Below are positions 25,026 to 34,230 of a DNA stretch of 59,285 bases, piece after piece. The position numbers and the translations under genes were made by a program. Every line of letters starts with the position of its first letter. Position 1 is the stretch's first letter. The DNA comes from Dehalococcoidia bacterium (lineage in GTDB: Bacteria; Chloroflexota; Dehalococcoidia; Tepidiformales; Tepidiformaceae): positions 1 through 59,285 of the forward strand of contig SKSF01000022.1 of NCBI GenBank assembly GCA_007118095.1, read 5' to 3'. The notes beneath the pieces were generated by a model. The model saw nothing but the letters and a program-made list of their open reading frames with translations, searched no databases and was not told where the DNA came from.

Positions 25026-25778
25026 CTACAGGGGCCGTGCGAGGCCGCCGTCCCGGCGGATCCTCCAGAAGTGCACGGCCATGAAAATTGCTGCGAGCAG
25101 CGGCAGCGCGATGACGTGAAGGGTATAGAAGCGGATCAGGGATTCAGGACCCACTTCGAAGCCACCGAGCATCCAGAACCGGGTCTTGGGCCCGAGGACC
25201 GGTGCCGCGCCGGCAATTTCGCTCCCGACGGTGATAGCCCAGAAAGCGAGCTGGTCCCACGGAAGCAGGTAGCCGGTGAAACTGAGGAGGAAGGTGAGCA
25301 CCAGGAGGATGACACCGACCACCCAGTTGAATTCGCGCGGTGGCTTGTACGCGCCGGTATAGAACACCCGCATCATATGCAGGAAGACTAGTATGACCAT
25401 GGCGTGGGCCATCCAACGGTGCATGTTTCGCATTAACTGTCCGAACTGCACGTTGGTCTGGATGTTCTGGATATCCAGGTAAGCCCGTTCGACGCTTGGC
25501 ACGTAATAGAACATCAAGAGAATGCCGGTGACCGTGAGCCCCAGGAACATGAAGAAGGTGAGGCCACCAAGGCAGTAGGTGTGGGTAATCTTGACGTGCG
25601 TCCGGTGGATACGCGTCGGATGGAGGTGGAGGAAAAGGTTCGTGGCGACGACAAGCATCTGGTTCCGCGGGGTGTTCGGGTACCCGGTACGGAAGATGGA
25701 TTTCCACACGTAGTTGTGGAACATCTTGTCGTAGATCTTGTCGGCCAGCGTCGGCTTGCCAGGTTGTTCAACTGCCAT
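25026..25778 (-). CDS. Cytochrome b6-type subunit of the quinol-oxidising complex
   Basis: Four heme-ligand histidines are at 120, 134, 221 and 236, giving spacings of 14 and 15 as in cytochrome b6 (bc1 has 14 and 14). Cys69 in [10 protein letters not shown] matches the cysteine that binds the extra heme cn/ci in b6f-type complexes. Four membrane spans are evident in 250 residues. It acts in the cytoplasmic membrane to bifurcate electrons from (probably) menaquinol. Confidence 0.95.
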   Translation of the reverse strand: MAVEQPGKPTLADKIYDKMFHNYVWKSIFRTGYPNTPRNQMLVVATNLFLHLHPTRIHRTHVKITHTYCLGGLTFFMFLGLTVTGILLMFYYVPSVERAYLDIQNIQTNVQFGQLMRNMHRWMAHAMVILVFLHMMRVFYTGAYKPPREFNWVVGVILLVLTFLLSFTGYLLPWDQLAFWAITVGSEIAGAAPVLGPKTRFWMLGGFEVGPESLIRFYTLHVIALPLLAAIFMAVHFWRIRRDGGLARPL

Positions 25779-25793
25779 CTAGACGGCCCCTCG

Positions 25794-25916
25794 CTAGCGC
25801 TGCCACCACTGCCCGAAGGCAGTCAGGATGACAAGCGTTACAGTCATGAAGATTGTGACGAGGACGAGCTCCCCGAACTCAGCAAAGTCGTGCGGCAAGT
25901 TGGGCAGAAAATCCAA
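25794..25916 (-). CDS. 40-aa single-span membrane peptide at the head of the cytochrome b operon
   Basis: The frame begins with TTG at 25916, four bases after GAGGGGGAGG, and ends 15 bases before the cytochrome b6 start. The peptide has an acidic N-terminal turn (DFAEFGE), one hydrophobic helix (LVLVTIFMTVTLVILTAF) and a polar tail WWQR. Its size and position recall the tiny subunits PetG, PetL and PetN of b6f complexes, though no sequence relation is claimed. It is the first gene after a strong promoter. Confidence 0.65.
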   Translation of the reverse strand: MDFLPNLPHDFAEFGELVLVTIFMTVTLVILTAFGQWWQR

Positions 25917-25998
25917 GCTGCCTCCCCCTCTCCGTTCGTGCTACGCGACCGGCGCTGCATAGCCCGGTCGGGACTTTGTGAAGCCCGTAGCAATGGGA

Positions 25999-26027
25999 TT
26001 TATACCCCGGGCATACCGGGGGGTCAA
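25999..26027 (-). promoter_or_regulatory. Promoter of the cytochrome b-Rieske operon
   Basis: On the minus strand TTGACC and TATAAA are separated by exactly 17 bases, the best sigma70-type promoter in the window. Initiation near 25992 gives a 76-base leader before the 40-aa peptide. Confidence 0.75.
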
Positions 26028-26059
26028 TGACGGGCGGCTTCCGGTTAAGCCATACATTG

Positions 26060-26809
26060 CTACTTGCCGAACCGCATCCGCGCGAGGCCCCGGATGTCCT
26101 CTATCGCGGTGCTAACGATTTTCACTTTGGTATCCGGGTCCTCCGCCCACCGGACCGGCATTTCGCAGATTTTCATGTCGTGCCGGTGTGCGAGCACGAG
26201 CAGCTCGGTATCGAAGAACCACATCCGGTTCTCAATCTGCGGCACGAGCTCATCGACGGCGCGGCGGCTGAGCGCTTTGAAGCCGCACTGCGCGTCGGTG
26301 ATCCGCAACCGCGGGAACACCAGCCTGATAAGCGATACGTATCCACGCGAAGTGAATTCTCGTTTGAAACTTCGCCGGGTTTTTGCGCCCCGGGCCAGCC
26401 GCGACCCGATTGCGACGTCACAGCCGCCCGTCAGCACGCGGCCGGCGAGCGCTGGCAGATGCTCGATGTCGGTGCTGAGGTCCACGTCCATGTATGCGAC
26501 AGCGTCCGCATCGCTCCGTGTCCACGCTTCTTTGAGCGCGAGACCGCGGCCCTTGATCTCCAGGATCAGAGCCTCGACCTGGGCATATTCGCGCTCCAGC
26601 TCACGAGCGAGTTCACCCGTCCCGTCGATCGAGCCGTTGTCGGCGATGACAAGCTTCCAGTCGTAGTACGGGTGACGGGCGAATAGCGCGACTGCTGTTT
26701 CGACACTCCACCGCAGCACCCCTGCTTCGTTGTAGCAGGGGATGACGACGTCAACGCGCGGGCGCGATTCATCGCTTACGGCGCTTACGGCGCGAAGCGT
26801 GGATGACAT
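26060..26809 (-). CDS. Family 2 glycosyltransferase (dolichyl-phosphate-sugar synthase-like)
   Basis: A GT-A fold enzyme of 249 aa with DVVIPCYNEAGVLRWSVE at the N terminus, the nucleotide-sugar segment VIADNGSIDGTGELA, and the metal motif DVDLSTDIEHLP. ITDAQCGFKALSRRA is typical of the DPM1/GtrB-like branch that loads a sugar onto a polyprenyl phosphate. There is no C-terminal membrane domain, as in DPM1. Substrate unknown. Confidence 0.9.
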   Translation of the reverse strand: MSSTLRAVSAVSDESRPRVDVVIPCYNEAGVLRWSVETAVALFARHPYYDWKLVIADNGSIDGTGELARELEREYAQVEALILEIKGRGLALKEAWTRSDADAVAYMDVDLSTDIEHLPALAGRVLTGGCDVAIGSRLARGAKTRRSFKREFTSRGYVSLIRLVFPRLRITDAQCGFKALSRRAVDELVPQIENRMWFFDTELLVLAHRHDMKICEMPVRWAEDPDTKVKIVSTAIEDIRGLARMRFGK

Positions 26810-26826
26810 GTGGCAGCCAGGCTGCG

Positions 26827-27102
26827 CTAGGAGCGCTTGCCGAGCGCCTGCCGGGCCCGGAGAGTAAGGCGGCGCTTCTGGCGGTTGGCCTTGCCCGTGT
26901 GGATGGCGCCCTTCTTCGCGGCGCGGTCGAGTGCCGAGTAAGCGCGCGAGAGGGCGTTGTCCACCGCAGCCTCGTCGCCCGATGCGATGCTCGCCCGGAC
27001 GTTTCGGATGGCGGTCTTGGACGCACTACGCCGTGCCCGGTTGCGGTCGCGGCGTTCGAGCGACTGGCGCCAGCGCTTGAGCGCGGTTTTCGTGTTTGCC
27101 AT
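26827..27102 (-). CDS. rpsT: 30S ribosomal protein S20
   Basis: Short basic helical protein (91 aa) beginning MANTKTALKRWRQSLERRDR, with KANRQKRRLTLRARQAL near the end, as in S20. It binds the 5' and 3' minor domains of 16S rRNA. Its leader faces that of rho. Confidence 0.93.
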   Translation of the reverse strand: MANTKTALKRWRQSLERRDRNRARRSASKTAIRNVRASIASGDEAAVDNALSRAYSALDRAAKKGAIHTGKANRQKRRLTLRARQALGKRS

Positions 27103-27191
27103 GCGTTTCGGAATCCGTTATTGAAGGTCTCGCATAAGCGTATGCGGGCGCGGCTGAAGGAGCAAAGGTGAATGGCCTGGAAGCCCATCGC

Positions 27192-27221
27192 TTGCCCGCG
27201 TTTCGAATTTGGGCGTAATAT
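27192..27221 (+). promoter_or_regulatory. Likely rho promoter
   Basis: TTGCCC and TAATAT are 18 bases apart. Initiation near 27228 leaves an untranslated leader of about 147 bases before rho, space enough for autoregulation of the kind known for rho genes. No specific structure was assigned in it. Confidence 0.5.
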
Positions 27222-27375
27222 GAACCTGTCCGCAGTGGCCGGCAGCACACAGATCGCTGCCCCGGACTTCCACAGGGTACATTCCCAGGTCCTCCCAAGC
27301 CGCAGACCAAGAGTAAACTGGCTACCCGGCGCCGCAGTGAGCTGCGGACCTTAGCCCCAACAGGGTCCCAGAACG

Positions 27376-28893
27376 TTGACCGATACCCCTTTGACTGATT
27401 CAACCGAGGCTACGGCCGAAAACGAAGAGCAGCAGCAGCAGGATTCGCCGACGCCACGCCGGCGCCGGTCCTTCCGCGAGCGCCGCGACCGCGACCGCGC
27501 GGAAAATCGTGACGATCGTGACCAGGAAAAAGACAAAGACAACGGGCGCGAACGCGGTCGCGACAAAGAGCGCGATAAAGAGAAGGACAAGGACAAAGAT
27601 AAGGACAAAGGGCCCGCGCCACCGTCGTTGAACATCGCGGAGCTTGAAGCGATGTCGCGCGATGCGCTCATCCAGCTGACGAAGGACTACGGGCTCGAAG
27701 GCGTTTCCGGGCTCCGCAAGTCTGACCTCATCTTCCGGCTGCTGCAGGCGCAGGCAGAGGCACGCGGCAATATCTTCTCGGGCGGCTTCCTGGAAGTGAG
27801 CGACGACGGGAACTACGGGTTCCTCCGTGGCGAGGGAATGCTGCCAGGACCGCACGATATATACGTCTCGCAGTCACAGCTCCGGCGCTTTGGACTCCGC
27901 CCCGGGGATTACGTCACGGGCCAGGTCCGCCACCCGCGCGACAACGAGAAGTATTACGGTCTGCTCAAGGTCGAAGCGGTCAACGGGATGGATGTGGAGA
28001 CGGCGAAACGCCGCCCCTTCTTCGAGAACCTCACGGCCATCTTCCCCTACGAGCAGCTCCAGATGGAGTCCTCGTCCGACAACCTCACCCACCGGGTCAT
28101 CGACCTGGTCGCCCCGATCGGCCGCGGCCAGCGCGGCCTCATCGTCTCGCCGCCGAAAGCCGGTAAGACGATGCTCCTCCAGAACATCGCCAACGGCATC
28201 ACGAACAACCACACGGACGTTCACCTCATGGTTGTCCTCATCGGCGAGCGGCCGGAAGAGGTCACGGACATGCGCCGCAATGTGCGCGGCGAAGTCGTGA
28301 GCAGCACGTTCGACGAGCCAGTCGAGGACCATGTCCGCGTAGCCGAGATGGCCTTCGAGCGGGCGAAGCGACTCGTGGAAGCGGGCAAGGACGTCGTGGT
28401 TCTCATGGACTCCATCACGCGGCTCGTCCGCGCATACAACCTGGCGCTCCCGCCCAGCGGACGGACACTCTCTGGTGGCGTCGACCCCGTCGCGCTCTAC
28501 CCGCCCAAGCGGATCTTTGGTGGCGCCCGCAAATGTGAGCACGCGGGCTCGCTCACTATCCTCGCGACGTGTCTCATCGACACCGGCAGCCGGATGGACG
28601 AAGTGGTGTTCGAAGAGTTCAAAGGGACCGGGAACATGGAGCTCCGGCTCGACCGGCGCCTCGCCGAGCGGCGTTTCTACCCGGCTATCGACCTGCAGGC
28701 GAGTTCTACGCGGCGTGAAGAGCTGTTGCTCGAAGAAGGCCGGCTCAAAGGGGTCTGGTTGCTGCGGCGGATGGCCGCTATGATTTCGCAGAACTCGCCG
28801 AACCAGCTCGAAGCGACCGAGCGGTTGCTCGAGCGCATGGGCAAGACCACATCCAACGACGAGTTCCTCGCAAGTCTGAAATCGGACCTCTAG
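27376..28893 (+). CDS. rho: Transcription termination factor Rho with a charged N-terminal insertion
   Basis: Rho is the hexameric RNA-dependent ATPase that ends transcription. The 505-aa protein has an unusual disordered region at about residues 15-80, rich in Arg/Asp and then a Lys/Asp alternation, followed by the Rho N-domain ([20 protein letters not shown]), the cold-shock-like RNA-binding domain with GNYGFLR, Walker A PPKAGKT near residue 261, Walker [12 protein letters not shown], the Q-loop [13 protein letters not shown] and the arginine-finger region. Charged insertions are common in high-GC bacteria and increase RNA binding. The start is a TTG at 27376 with a weak AGGG site. Confidence 0.95.
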   Translation: MTDTPLTDSTEATAENEEQQQQDSPTPRRRRSFRERRDRDRAENRDDRDQEKDKDNGRERGRDKERDKEKDKDKDKDKGPAPPSLNIAELEAMSRDALIQLTKDYGLEGVSGLRKSDLIFRLLQAQAEARGNIFSGGFLEVSDDGNYGFLRGEGMLPGPHDIYVSQSQLRRFGLRPGDYVTGQVRHPRDNEKYYGLLKVEAVNGMDVETAKRRPFFENLTAIFPYEQLQMESSSDNLTHRVIDLVAPIGRGQRGLIVSPPKAGKTMLLQNIANGITNNHTDVHLMVVLIGERPEEVTDMRRNVRGEVVSSTFDEPVEDHVRVAEMAFERAKRLVEAGKDVVVLMDSITRLVRAYNLALPPSGRTLSGGVDPVALYPPKRIFGGARKCEHAGSLTILATCLIDTGSRMDEVVFEEFKGTGNMELRLDRRLAERRFYPAIDLQASSTRREELLLEEGRLKGVWLLRRMAAMISQNSPNQLEATERLLERMGKTTSNDEFLASLKSDL

Positions 28894-28974
28894 GGCTCCC
28901 CGACCAGAGGCCGGCCGCAGCGAGGCACGCAGGCGCCTCGCGTCAGCGGAATCCATCTGCTGTAAGGGTCGCTG

Positions 28975-30261
28975 GTGGGACATCTGTACGAGCCGCCGCC
29001 GGATGGCGGACGGGAGCCCGGGGACGACAAAACACCCGACACTGACCGATCACCCCGGCGCGGCGCCGGTAACGGCAAGGCACGTATACGGTCGCATGCG
29101 CACGGGATTCGTCACGGCCGCTATACGGTGCACAGCGTCATCGTGCTCCTGGCGTTCGTCGCTGTCGTATTCGCGGCACACTCCCCCTTTGGCGATGACA
29201 CCCGCTCGCAACAATCGCTGCCGACGTTCGCCTTTTCCGGCGTGGCCGGTTCGGTCCAGGGGACACCAGCCGATAGTGTCCTGCGACCAGGGACGAGTAC
29301 TCGGACGCTCTCGTCGGTGGCCATCATGTCGGCGCCGTCGGAAGCCGCCACGGTCCGCCAGAGCGGTGGAGTGGCGCCCACGTCGTCCTTTTCCTCCGGC
29401 GTCTCGGCGGCAACGGGTGGTGCTGACGGCGGTGCGGGACTCGCAGACGTCGTCGACCCACAACAGCCGTTCGAAGTCTATGTGACAGAGCCAGGCGATT
29501 CGGTCAGCGTGATTGCCGCCCAATTCGGCATCAGCGAAGGCACACTGCTCGACAACAACCCGACGGTGACGGACCGCAATCTCGTCACCCCCGGGCTGGA
29601 ACTCGTGGTTCCCCGCGACGATGGGGTGCTCCACCGGGTGTCCTTTGGTGAGACCCTGGGGAGCATTGTGGCGCAGTACGACAATGTGACCGAAGAGGAA
29701 GTGCTGGGCTACCAATCGAACGCAGTCCGCGACCCGGACGACATCGAACCGGGTGTCACATTGCTCCTGCCCGGGGCGACCCAGAAGCCGCCGCCTCCAC
29801 CCGAGCCAGGCCCGGCGCCCGCACAGGCTGCGGACGACGAAGAGGCGCCAGCCGCGCCGCCGGCGTCAGACGGGCGCTTCCAGAACCCGCTGGCTGCCTA
29901 TTACCGCGTGAGCGACCCGTTTGGCACGCCGCGCGGCGGCGGCCGCATCCACACAGGGATTGACCTGGACCTTTACGGTTACCCGAACTCACCGATCTAC
30001 TCGGCCTGTGACGGCACAGTCACCGGGACAGAGTGGTGGACCTACAGCTATGGCTACCACGTCATCGTCGATTGTGGCGGGGGCTACACAACCCTGTACG
30101 CGCACTTGAGCCAGATCGACGTGAGCGTCGGCCAGCCGGTCGCGGCCGGCAGCCACATCGGGGTTTCAGGCTTGACGGGATTCACCACCGGGGAGCATCT
30201 GCACTTCGAGATCCGGCGTAACGGCACGCCGGTCGACCCGGCCGACTACATCGGCTTCTAG
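28975..30261 (+). CDS. Exported M23 endopeptidase with two LysM-like domains
   Basis: The 428-aa protein has a cytoplasmic basic start, one membrane segment at about residues 53-68, a Ser/Thr-rich linker, two LysM-like repeats (VYVTEPGDSVSVIAAQFGIS and HRVSFGETLGSIVAQY), a Pro-rich linker and a lysostaphin-type M23 domain with HTGIDLD and HLHFEIR zinc ligands. It should cut peptidoglycan cross-bridges outside the membrane. The GTG start at 28975 follows AAGGG. It lies about 80 bases after rho. Confidence 0.92.
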   Translation: MGHLYEPPPDGGREPGDDKTPDTDRSPRRGAGNGKARIRSHAHGIRHGRYTVHSVIVLLAFVAVVFAAHSPFGDDTRSQQSLPTFAFSGVAGSVQGTPADSVLRPGTSTRTLSSVAIMSAPSEAATVRQSGGVAPTSSFSSGVSAATGGADGGAGLADVVDPQQPFEVYVTEPGDSVSVIAAQFGISEGTLLDNNPTVTDRNLVTPGLELVVPRDDGVLHRVSFGETLGSIVAQYDNVTEEEVLGYQSNAVRDPDDIEPGVTLLLPGATQKPPPPPEPGPAPAQAADDEEAPAAPPASDGRFQNPLAAYYRVSDPFGTPRGGGRIHTGIDLDLYGYPNSPIYSACDGTVTGTEWWTYSYGYHVIVDCGGGYTTLYAHLSQIDVSVGQPVAAGSHIGVSGLTGFTTGEHLHFEIRRNGTPVDPADYIGF

Positions 30262-30301
30262 CGCCGCGAGCCAGCGCCCTCGGACCCTTGCTTGCTTATG
30301 C

Positions 30302-31474
30302 TTAATGGAAGACGCCTGTGCACGAGTCCTCTGCCAGGACCCAGTAGGCTTCGCCATCCCGGAGTACATCGAGGGTCTGGTAGGCAGCATCGAGCCCGCG
30401 GATCCAGCGCAGCCACCCCTGTTGCTCGTCGTACGCATAGACAGCCTGGACACAGGTCAGTTCGCTCATGACCGGCTCGATGCCGAGCGGCATGAGGGTC
30501 GCGAGATTCCAGCCGGGGTCGAGCTGGATGGCCACCGAGCTCGCGGCATCGTCGTGCTCGCCGGGTGGGTCGAGCGGCATGCTGGAAGCCACGCCGTCAT
30601 CCGCCGGGTAGTGCGCGGCGAGCGCGGCGATGTCGTCTTCGGACAGATCATGCCGTACCCCCGAATAGGAGTGGAACATGACGGCATCGTGCTGTTCATC
30701 GCTGCAGGGGCCGTCCGCGGTACACGAATGCTCGAGGCCCGCCATATGCCCGAGTTCATGGAGCAGGACTGTCAGTGCGTCGTAGGTCCCATCTGAACCG
30801 TCACCGAGGTTGGCGTCCTGGTGGGTATTAAGGGAAATATCGACCTCGTGCGATTCGAAGCTCTTCGTCGTAAGCCCCAGGACGCAGGACTCTTCATCAC
30901 AGCCGAGGCCCTGCCAGGCGATAACGTTCTCGCCGTCGCGGCCGGACACGTTCAGTGATGCCGGGAGCGTCGTTTCGCCGGCATAGGTAAACGCGAAGCG
31001 TGAACCCGGCACATCGCTCCATACATCCAGTGCCATCCGCACGTCGGCGACGCTGAAGTGTTCAAGCGCACCCGAAGGGTTGTAGTGGACAGGCACCGGC
31101 AGCTCGTCATCGTCCCAGAGCCAGCCCCAGGGCTCACGCTCCGATGCCTCCTGCGCCGACGCGGTGTCCGATTCGAGCGCTGCGCTGGCACTGAGATCAT
31201 GATCGTGGCCATGCGGCGTCGCGCCCTCAGCAGCGGCGGGCTCAAGCACCCGCAGTGTTTCCAGCGCCGCAGCCTCGGCCTCGGCGGCGGACGCCGCGCG
31301 GACGAGGAGGTGGGCGCCCGCACGGGTGCCGTCAGGGTATTCGAGCACGAACTCGACTTCGCGGACACCGGTGTCATCCGATTGCCCGGCCGGGAAGAGT
31401 GATGGGAGGCCGAACAGGAGGAGTGCAGCGATGGTGAACAGGAAGGATATACGCCGTTTCACACCGGGAATCAT
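30302..31474 (-). CDS. Exported matrixin-like metalloprotease with C-terminal GWNL-type module
   Basis: After a signal segment (RRISFLFTIAALLLFGLPSL) and a His/Ala-rich pro-region, the catalytic zinc motif HELGHMAGLEH appears near residue 240, with a Met-turn candidate in DAVMFHSYSG; this is the M10 (matrixin) pattern. The last 75 residues form a module (PGWNLATLMP ... AVYAYDEQQGWLRW ... EAYWVLA) repeated in two other exported proteins here. An in-frame GTG lies at 31510, but ATG 31474 gives a regular signal peptide. Convergent with the M23 gene. Confidence 0.85.
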   Translation of the reverse strand: MIPGVKRRISFLFTIAALLLFGLPSLFPAGQSDDTGVREVEFVLEYPDGTRAGAHLLVRAASAAEAEAAALETLRVLEPAAAEGATPHGHDHDLSASAALESDTASAQEASEREPWGWLWDDDELPVPVHYNPSGALEHFSVADVRMALDVWSDVPGSRFAFTYAGETTLPASLNVSGRDGENVIAWQGLGCDEESCVLGLTTKSFESHEVDISLNTHQDANLGDGSDGTYDALTVLLHELGHMAGLEHSCTADGPCSDEQHDAVMFHSYSGVRHDLSEDDIAALAAHYPADDGVASSMPLDPPGEHDDAASSVAIQLDPGWNLATLMPLGIEPVMSELTCVQAVYAYDEQQGWLRWIRGLDAAYQTLDVLRDGEAYWVLAEDSCTGVFH

Positions 31475-31587
31475 ACCCGGGGAAACCCTGATTGTGCGCG
31501 GTTCGAACACCCGTCGTCACGTCGTTCTAACAGGTCTCATGCTGTTCCCGACGCCGGAATGCCACAAATTCGACGCTGTCCGCGGGA

Positions 31588-33039
31588 TTACGGGTTATCG
31601 CGCACGATGATCCAGTACGGACTCGCCTGCTCCAGCAGGGAAACGGTGTTGGCGTAGGCAGGCAGTAATGGGCTCCAACGCCGCCAGGTCCCTGAACCGG
31701 CGTCCCACGCATAGACCACGCTCACCACGTCCTCGTACGACGCAAGACCTGTCGCGGGCGGCGCCGTCTCCCAGGTCCACGTGATGAGATTGGCTCCCCG
31801 GTCGAGCGGCAGCGAAGGACCGTCCTGGCCGGGGGCGGGAGTTGGGGTGGCCGTGGGCTCCGGTGTATTCGTCGGCGCCGGGGTGTCCGTGGGGGTTGGC
31901 GTCATGAGTGTTGGCGTCGGCGTGGCCGTGGGCACCGGGTTATTCGCCGGGGTTGGCGTGGCCGTAGGCTCCGGCGTGTTTGTAGCGGTTGGCACAGGCG
32001 TATTCGTGGGTGTTGGCGTCGGCGTGGCGGTCGCTGACGGAGTCGGCGTGCTGGTTGGTGTTGGGGGCACAGGCGTGGCAGTGGGTGTCGCCGTATTCGT
32101 GGGTGTAGCGGTTGGAGGCGGAGCGGAACCATCCGAGCCGTAGATGGCGACGAGTCCATCGATATCGTCCTGGTGGAGCGTACGCTTCATCTGCCCGGCG
32201 GAGTATGTCGCGTACATGACCGCGGCATGGACGTCCGTGTGGCCAAGGCCAGCGGCGTGGCCGAATTCGTGCGTGGCCACGCTCTGGAGGTCGATGTTGA
32301 CGTTCGAGCCGGTCGTCCAGTTCCACTGCGGCGAGAATTCGATCCCGAAGGATTGAGCTTCACCCGTACTCGATTCCCACCTGAGGCATGCAATCGCAAG
32401 GACGTTGTGAGATTGCTGGTTCCAGCCAACCACGTTTGGTTCCGGTACCGCTTGCAGGTCGCAAGGGCGCGCAGTCGATTGATACGAACCGCCGCCCGAG
32501 AACGAGAAGTCGGCGCCAGCATTCCCCCATGCCGAGGCGCCCGCCTGGATGGCCTGGTGGTCGCCACTGAGCCCGGCAGGCTTTCCGGTCGCGTCGTACA
32601 CCCAGGGAACGGGCGACTGGGCCCAGTGGTGGTCCATAAGTTCATAGGCAGCCGACACTTCGCCTTCGGTCACTTCGATGGCGCCCGGGTATCGTTCCAG
32701 GATGTCTTCGCGGGCTTCGGCCACGACTTCGCCGATGTCTTCGGACCCCTCATCGTACACATACATGCCGATGTCGAGGTCCAGCCACTCGCCCTCGTGA
32801 GGGACGACCAGTTCCATTCCAACATGCCGGAAACGCTCATCCGCAGAGGCGCCCGCATCGAGCGAGCCTCGCAACATGAGCCAGCTGGCTCCGCCCCAGG
32901 TAACAGCGGCAACCAGGAAGAGGAGGCAAAGGGCGCGCAGGCGATGCCCCGCAGTGAACTCACCCACAGACTGGCCCTCGCTCGACGGTTTCGTGGAGTC
33001 ACCCGGCCGGTGGACCCCTATCATGGGATTCGGCAGCAT
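31588..33039 (-). CDS. Exported matrixin-like metalloprotease with Thr/Pro linker and C-terminal module
   Basis: A membrane segment (LRALCLLFLVAAVTWGGASW) leads to a prodomain and a matrixin domain with HEFGHAAGLGH and the Met-turn AAVMYATYS. A linker of over 80 residues made of TPTPT/NTP repeats follows, then the same C-terminal module as its neighbour (GANLITWTW ... VVYAWDAGSGTWRRW ... YWIIV). Starts at 33075, 33039 and 33024 are possible; none has a strong ribosome site. The long linker suggests a wall-spanning or surface-exposed enzyme. Confidence 0.85.
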   Translation of the reverse strand: MLPNPMIGVHRPGDSTKPSSEGQSVGEFTAGHRLRALCLLFLVAAVTWGGASWLMLRGSLDAGASADERFRHVGMELVVPHEGEWLDLDIGMYVYDEGSEDIGEVVAEAREDILERYPGAIEVTEGEVSAAYELMDHHWAQSPVPWVYDATGKPAGLSGDHQAIQAGASAWGNAGADFSFSGGGSYQSTARPCDLQAVPEPNVVGWNQQSHNVLAIACLRWESSTGEAQSFGIEFSPQWNWTTGSNVNIDLQSVATHEFGHAAGLGHTDVHAAVMYATYSAGQMKRTLHQDDIDGLVAIYGSDGSAPPPTATPTNTATPTATPVPPTPTSTPTPSATATPTPTPTNTPVPTATNTPEPTATPTPANNPVPTATPTPTLMTPTPTDTPAPTNTPEPTATPTPAPGQDGPSLPLDRGANLITWTWETAPPATGLASYEDVVSVVYAWDAGSGTWRRWSPLLPAYANTVSLLEQASPYWIIVRDNP

Positions 33040-33101
33040 GGGCGCCTGTCCGCAGGGGTCACGGCGACTATACATCGGGGCGGCGTTTGGAGAAGCAGAG
33101 C

Positions 33102-34220
33102 ATGCGCATCGGGTGTGTACGCGAACAGAAGGATGGCGAGGAACGAGTGGGCCTCACGCCCGAAAGCGTGGCTTCGTTGGTGGCGCGCGGCCATAGCGTG
33201 ACCATTGAATCCAGCGCGGGGGAGGGCTCGGGCTTCGCCGATAGTGCCTATGCGGCGGCCGGGGCGCTCATCGAACCGGGGGCCGCGACGGTCTGGCGGG
33301 AGAGCGAACTCATCGTGAAAGTGAAGGAGCCGCTGGCATCGGAATACCAGTTCCTCGACAAGGACACCGCCGTCTTTGCGTATTTGCATCTCGCCGCCGA
33401 TGAGCCGTTGACCCGCGCGCTGGTTGACGCAGGGACGACCGCGATCGCACCTGAGCTCATCCGGCTGCCGAATGGTGTATATCCCTTGCTGGCGCCGATG
33501 TCCCAGATCGCCGGGCGCATGGCGGCCGAGGTGGGCGCGCAATTGCTCAAGCGACCTGGCCCCGGGCGCGGCATGTTGCTCGGGGGTGTCGCGGGTGTGC
33601 CGCCCGCGCGTGCGGTCATCCTCGGCTCCGGGAGCGTGGGGACCGCCGCGATGCGGACACTGGTGGGCCTGGACGCCCACGTGACCGTCGTATCCGACGA
33701 TGTCCTCCGTCTCCGGCAGATTGTCGACCAGTACGGCGGCCGTGTAACCACGAGGACATCGACGCCGGCGACCATCGCCGATGTCCTCGACGGGGCGGAC
33801 CTCGCCATCATCTCGATCCTCATCCCCGGCGCCCACACGCCCCGCGTCGTGACGCGGGACATGGTCCGCTCGATGGGCGAAGGGGCCGTGCTGGTGGACG
33901 TTTCCATCGACCAGGGTGGAGGCGCCGCGACAAGCCGGCCGAGCAGCCATTACGACCCCACCTTCGTGGACGAAGGAGTGGTGCACTATTGCGTGCCGAA
34001 CATGCCGGGGGCTGTCCCGCGCACCAGCACGCTGGCGCTCACAAGCGCGAGTTTGCCGTATCTCCTCGCACTCGCTGACCAGGGCGTCGAAGAAGCGCTG
34101 CGCAACGACCCGGGGCTCGCCGAGGCGCTGAGCACCTACCGCGGAACGCTGGTGCACCGGCCGGTTGCCGAGACCTTTGGAATGGAGTGGACGCCGAACC
34201 CGTTTCCCGGCGAGCGGTGA
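33102..34220 (+). CDS. ald: Alanine dehydrogenase
   Basis: The enzyme (372 aa) interconverts L-alanine and pyruvate with NAD. Family marks are MRIGCVREQKDGEERVGLTP at the start, VKVKEPL, TVFAYLHLA-like FAYLHLAADE, the Rossmann motif LGSGSVGTAA, VDVSIDQGGG and a final YCVPNMPGAVPRTST. GGAG nine bases upstream supports ATG 33102 over TTG 33087. A TATACA element at 33071 may serve as its -10. Confidence 0.94.
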   Translation: MRIGCVREQKDGEERVGLTPESVASLVARGHSVTIESSAGEGSGFADSAYAAAGALIEPGAATVWRESELIVKVKEPLASEYQFLDKDTAVFAYLHLAADEPLTRALVDAGTTAIAPELIRLPNGVYPLLAPMSQIAGRMAAEVGAQLLKRPGPGRGMLLGGVAGVPPARAVILGSGSVGTAAMRTLVGLDAHVTVVSDDVLRLRQIVDQYGGRVTTRTSTPATIADVLDGADLAIISILIPGAHTPRVVTRDMVRSMGEGAVLVDVSIDQGGGAATSRPSSHYDPTFVDEGVVHYCVPNMPGAVPRTSTLALTSASLPYLLALADQGVEEALRNDPGLAEALSTYRGTLVHRPVAETFGMEWTPNPFPGER

Positions 34221-34230
34221 GCGCGACGCT

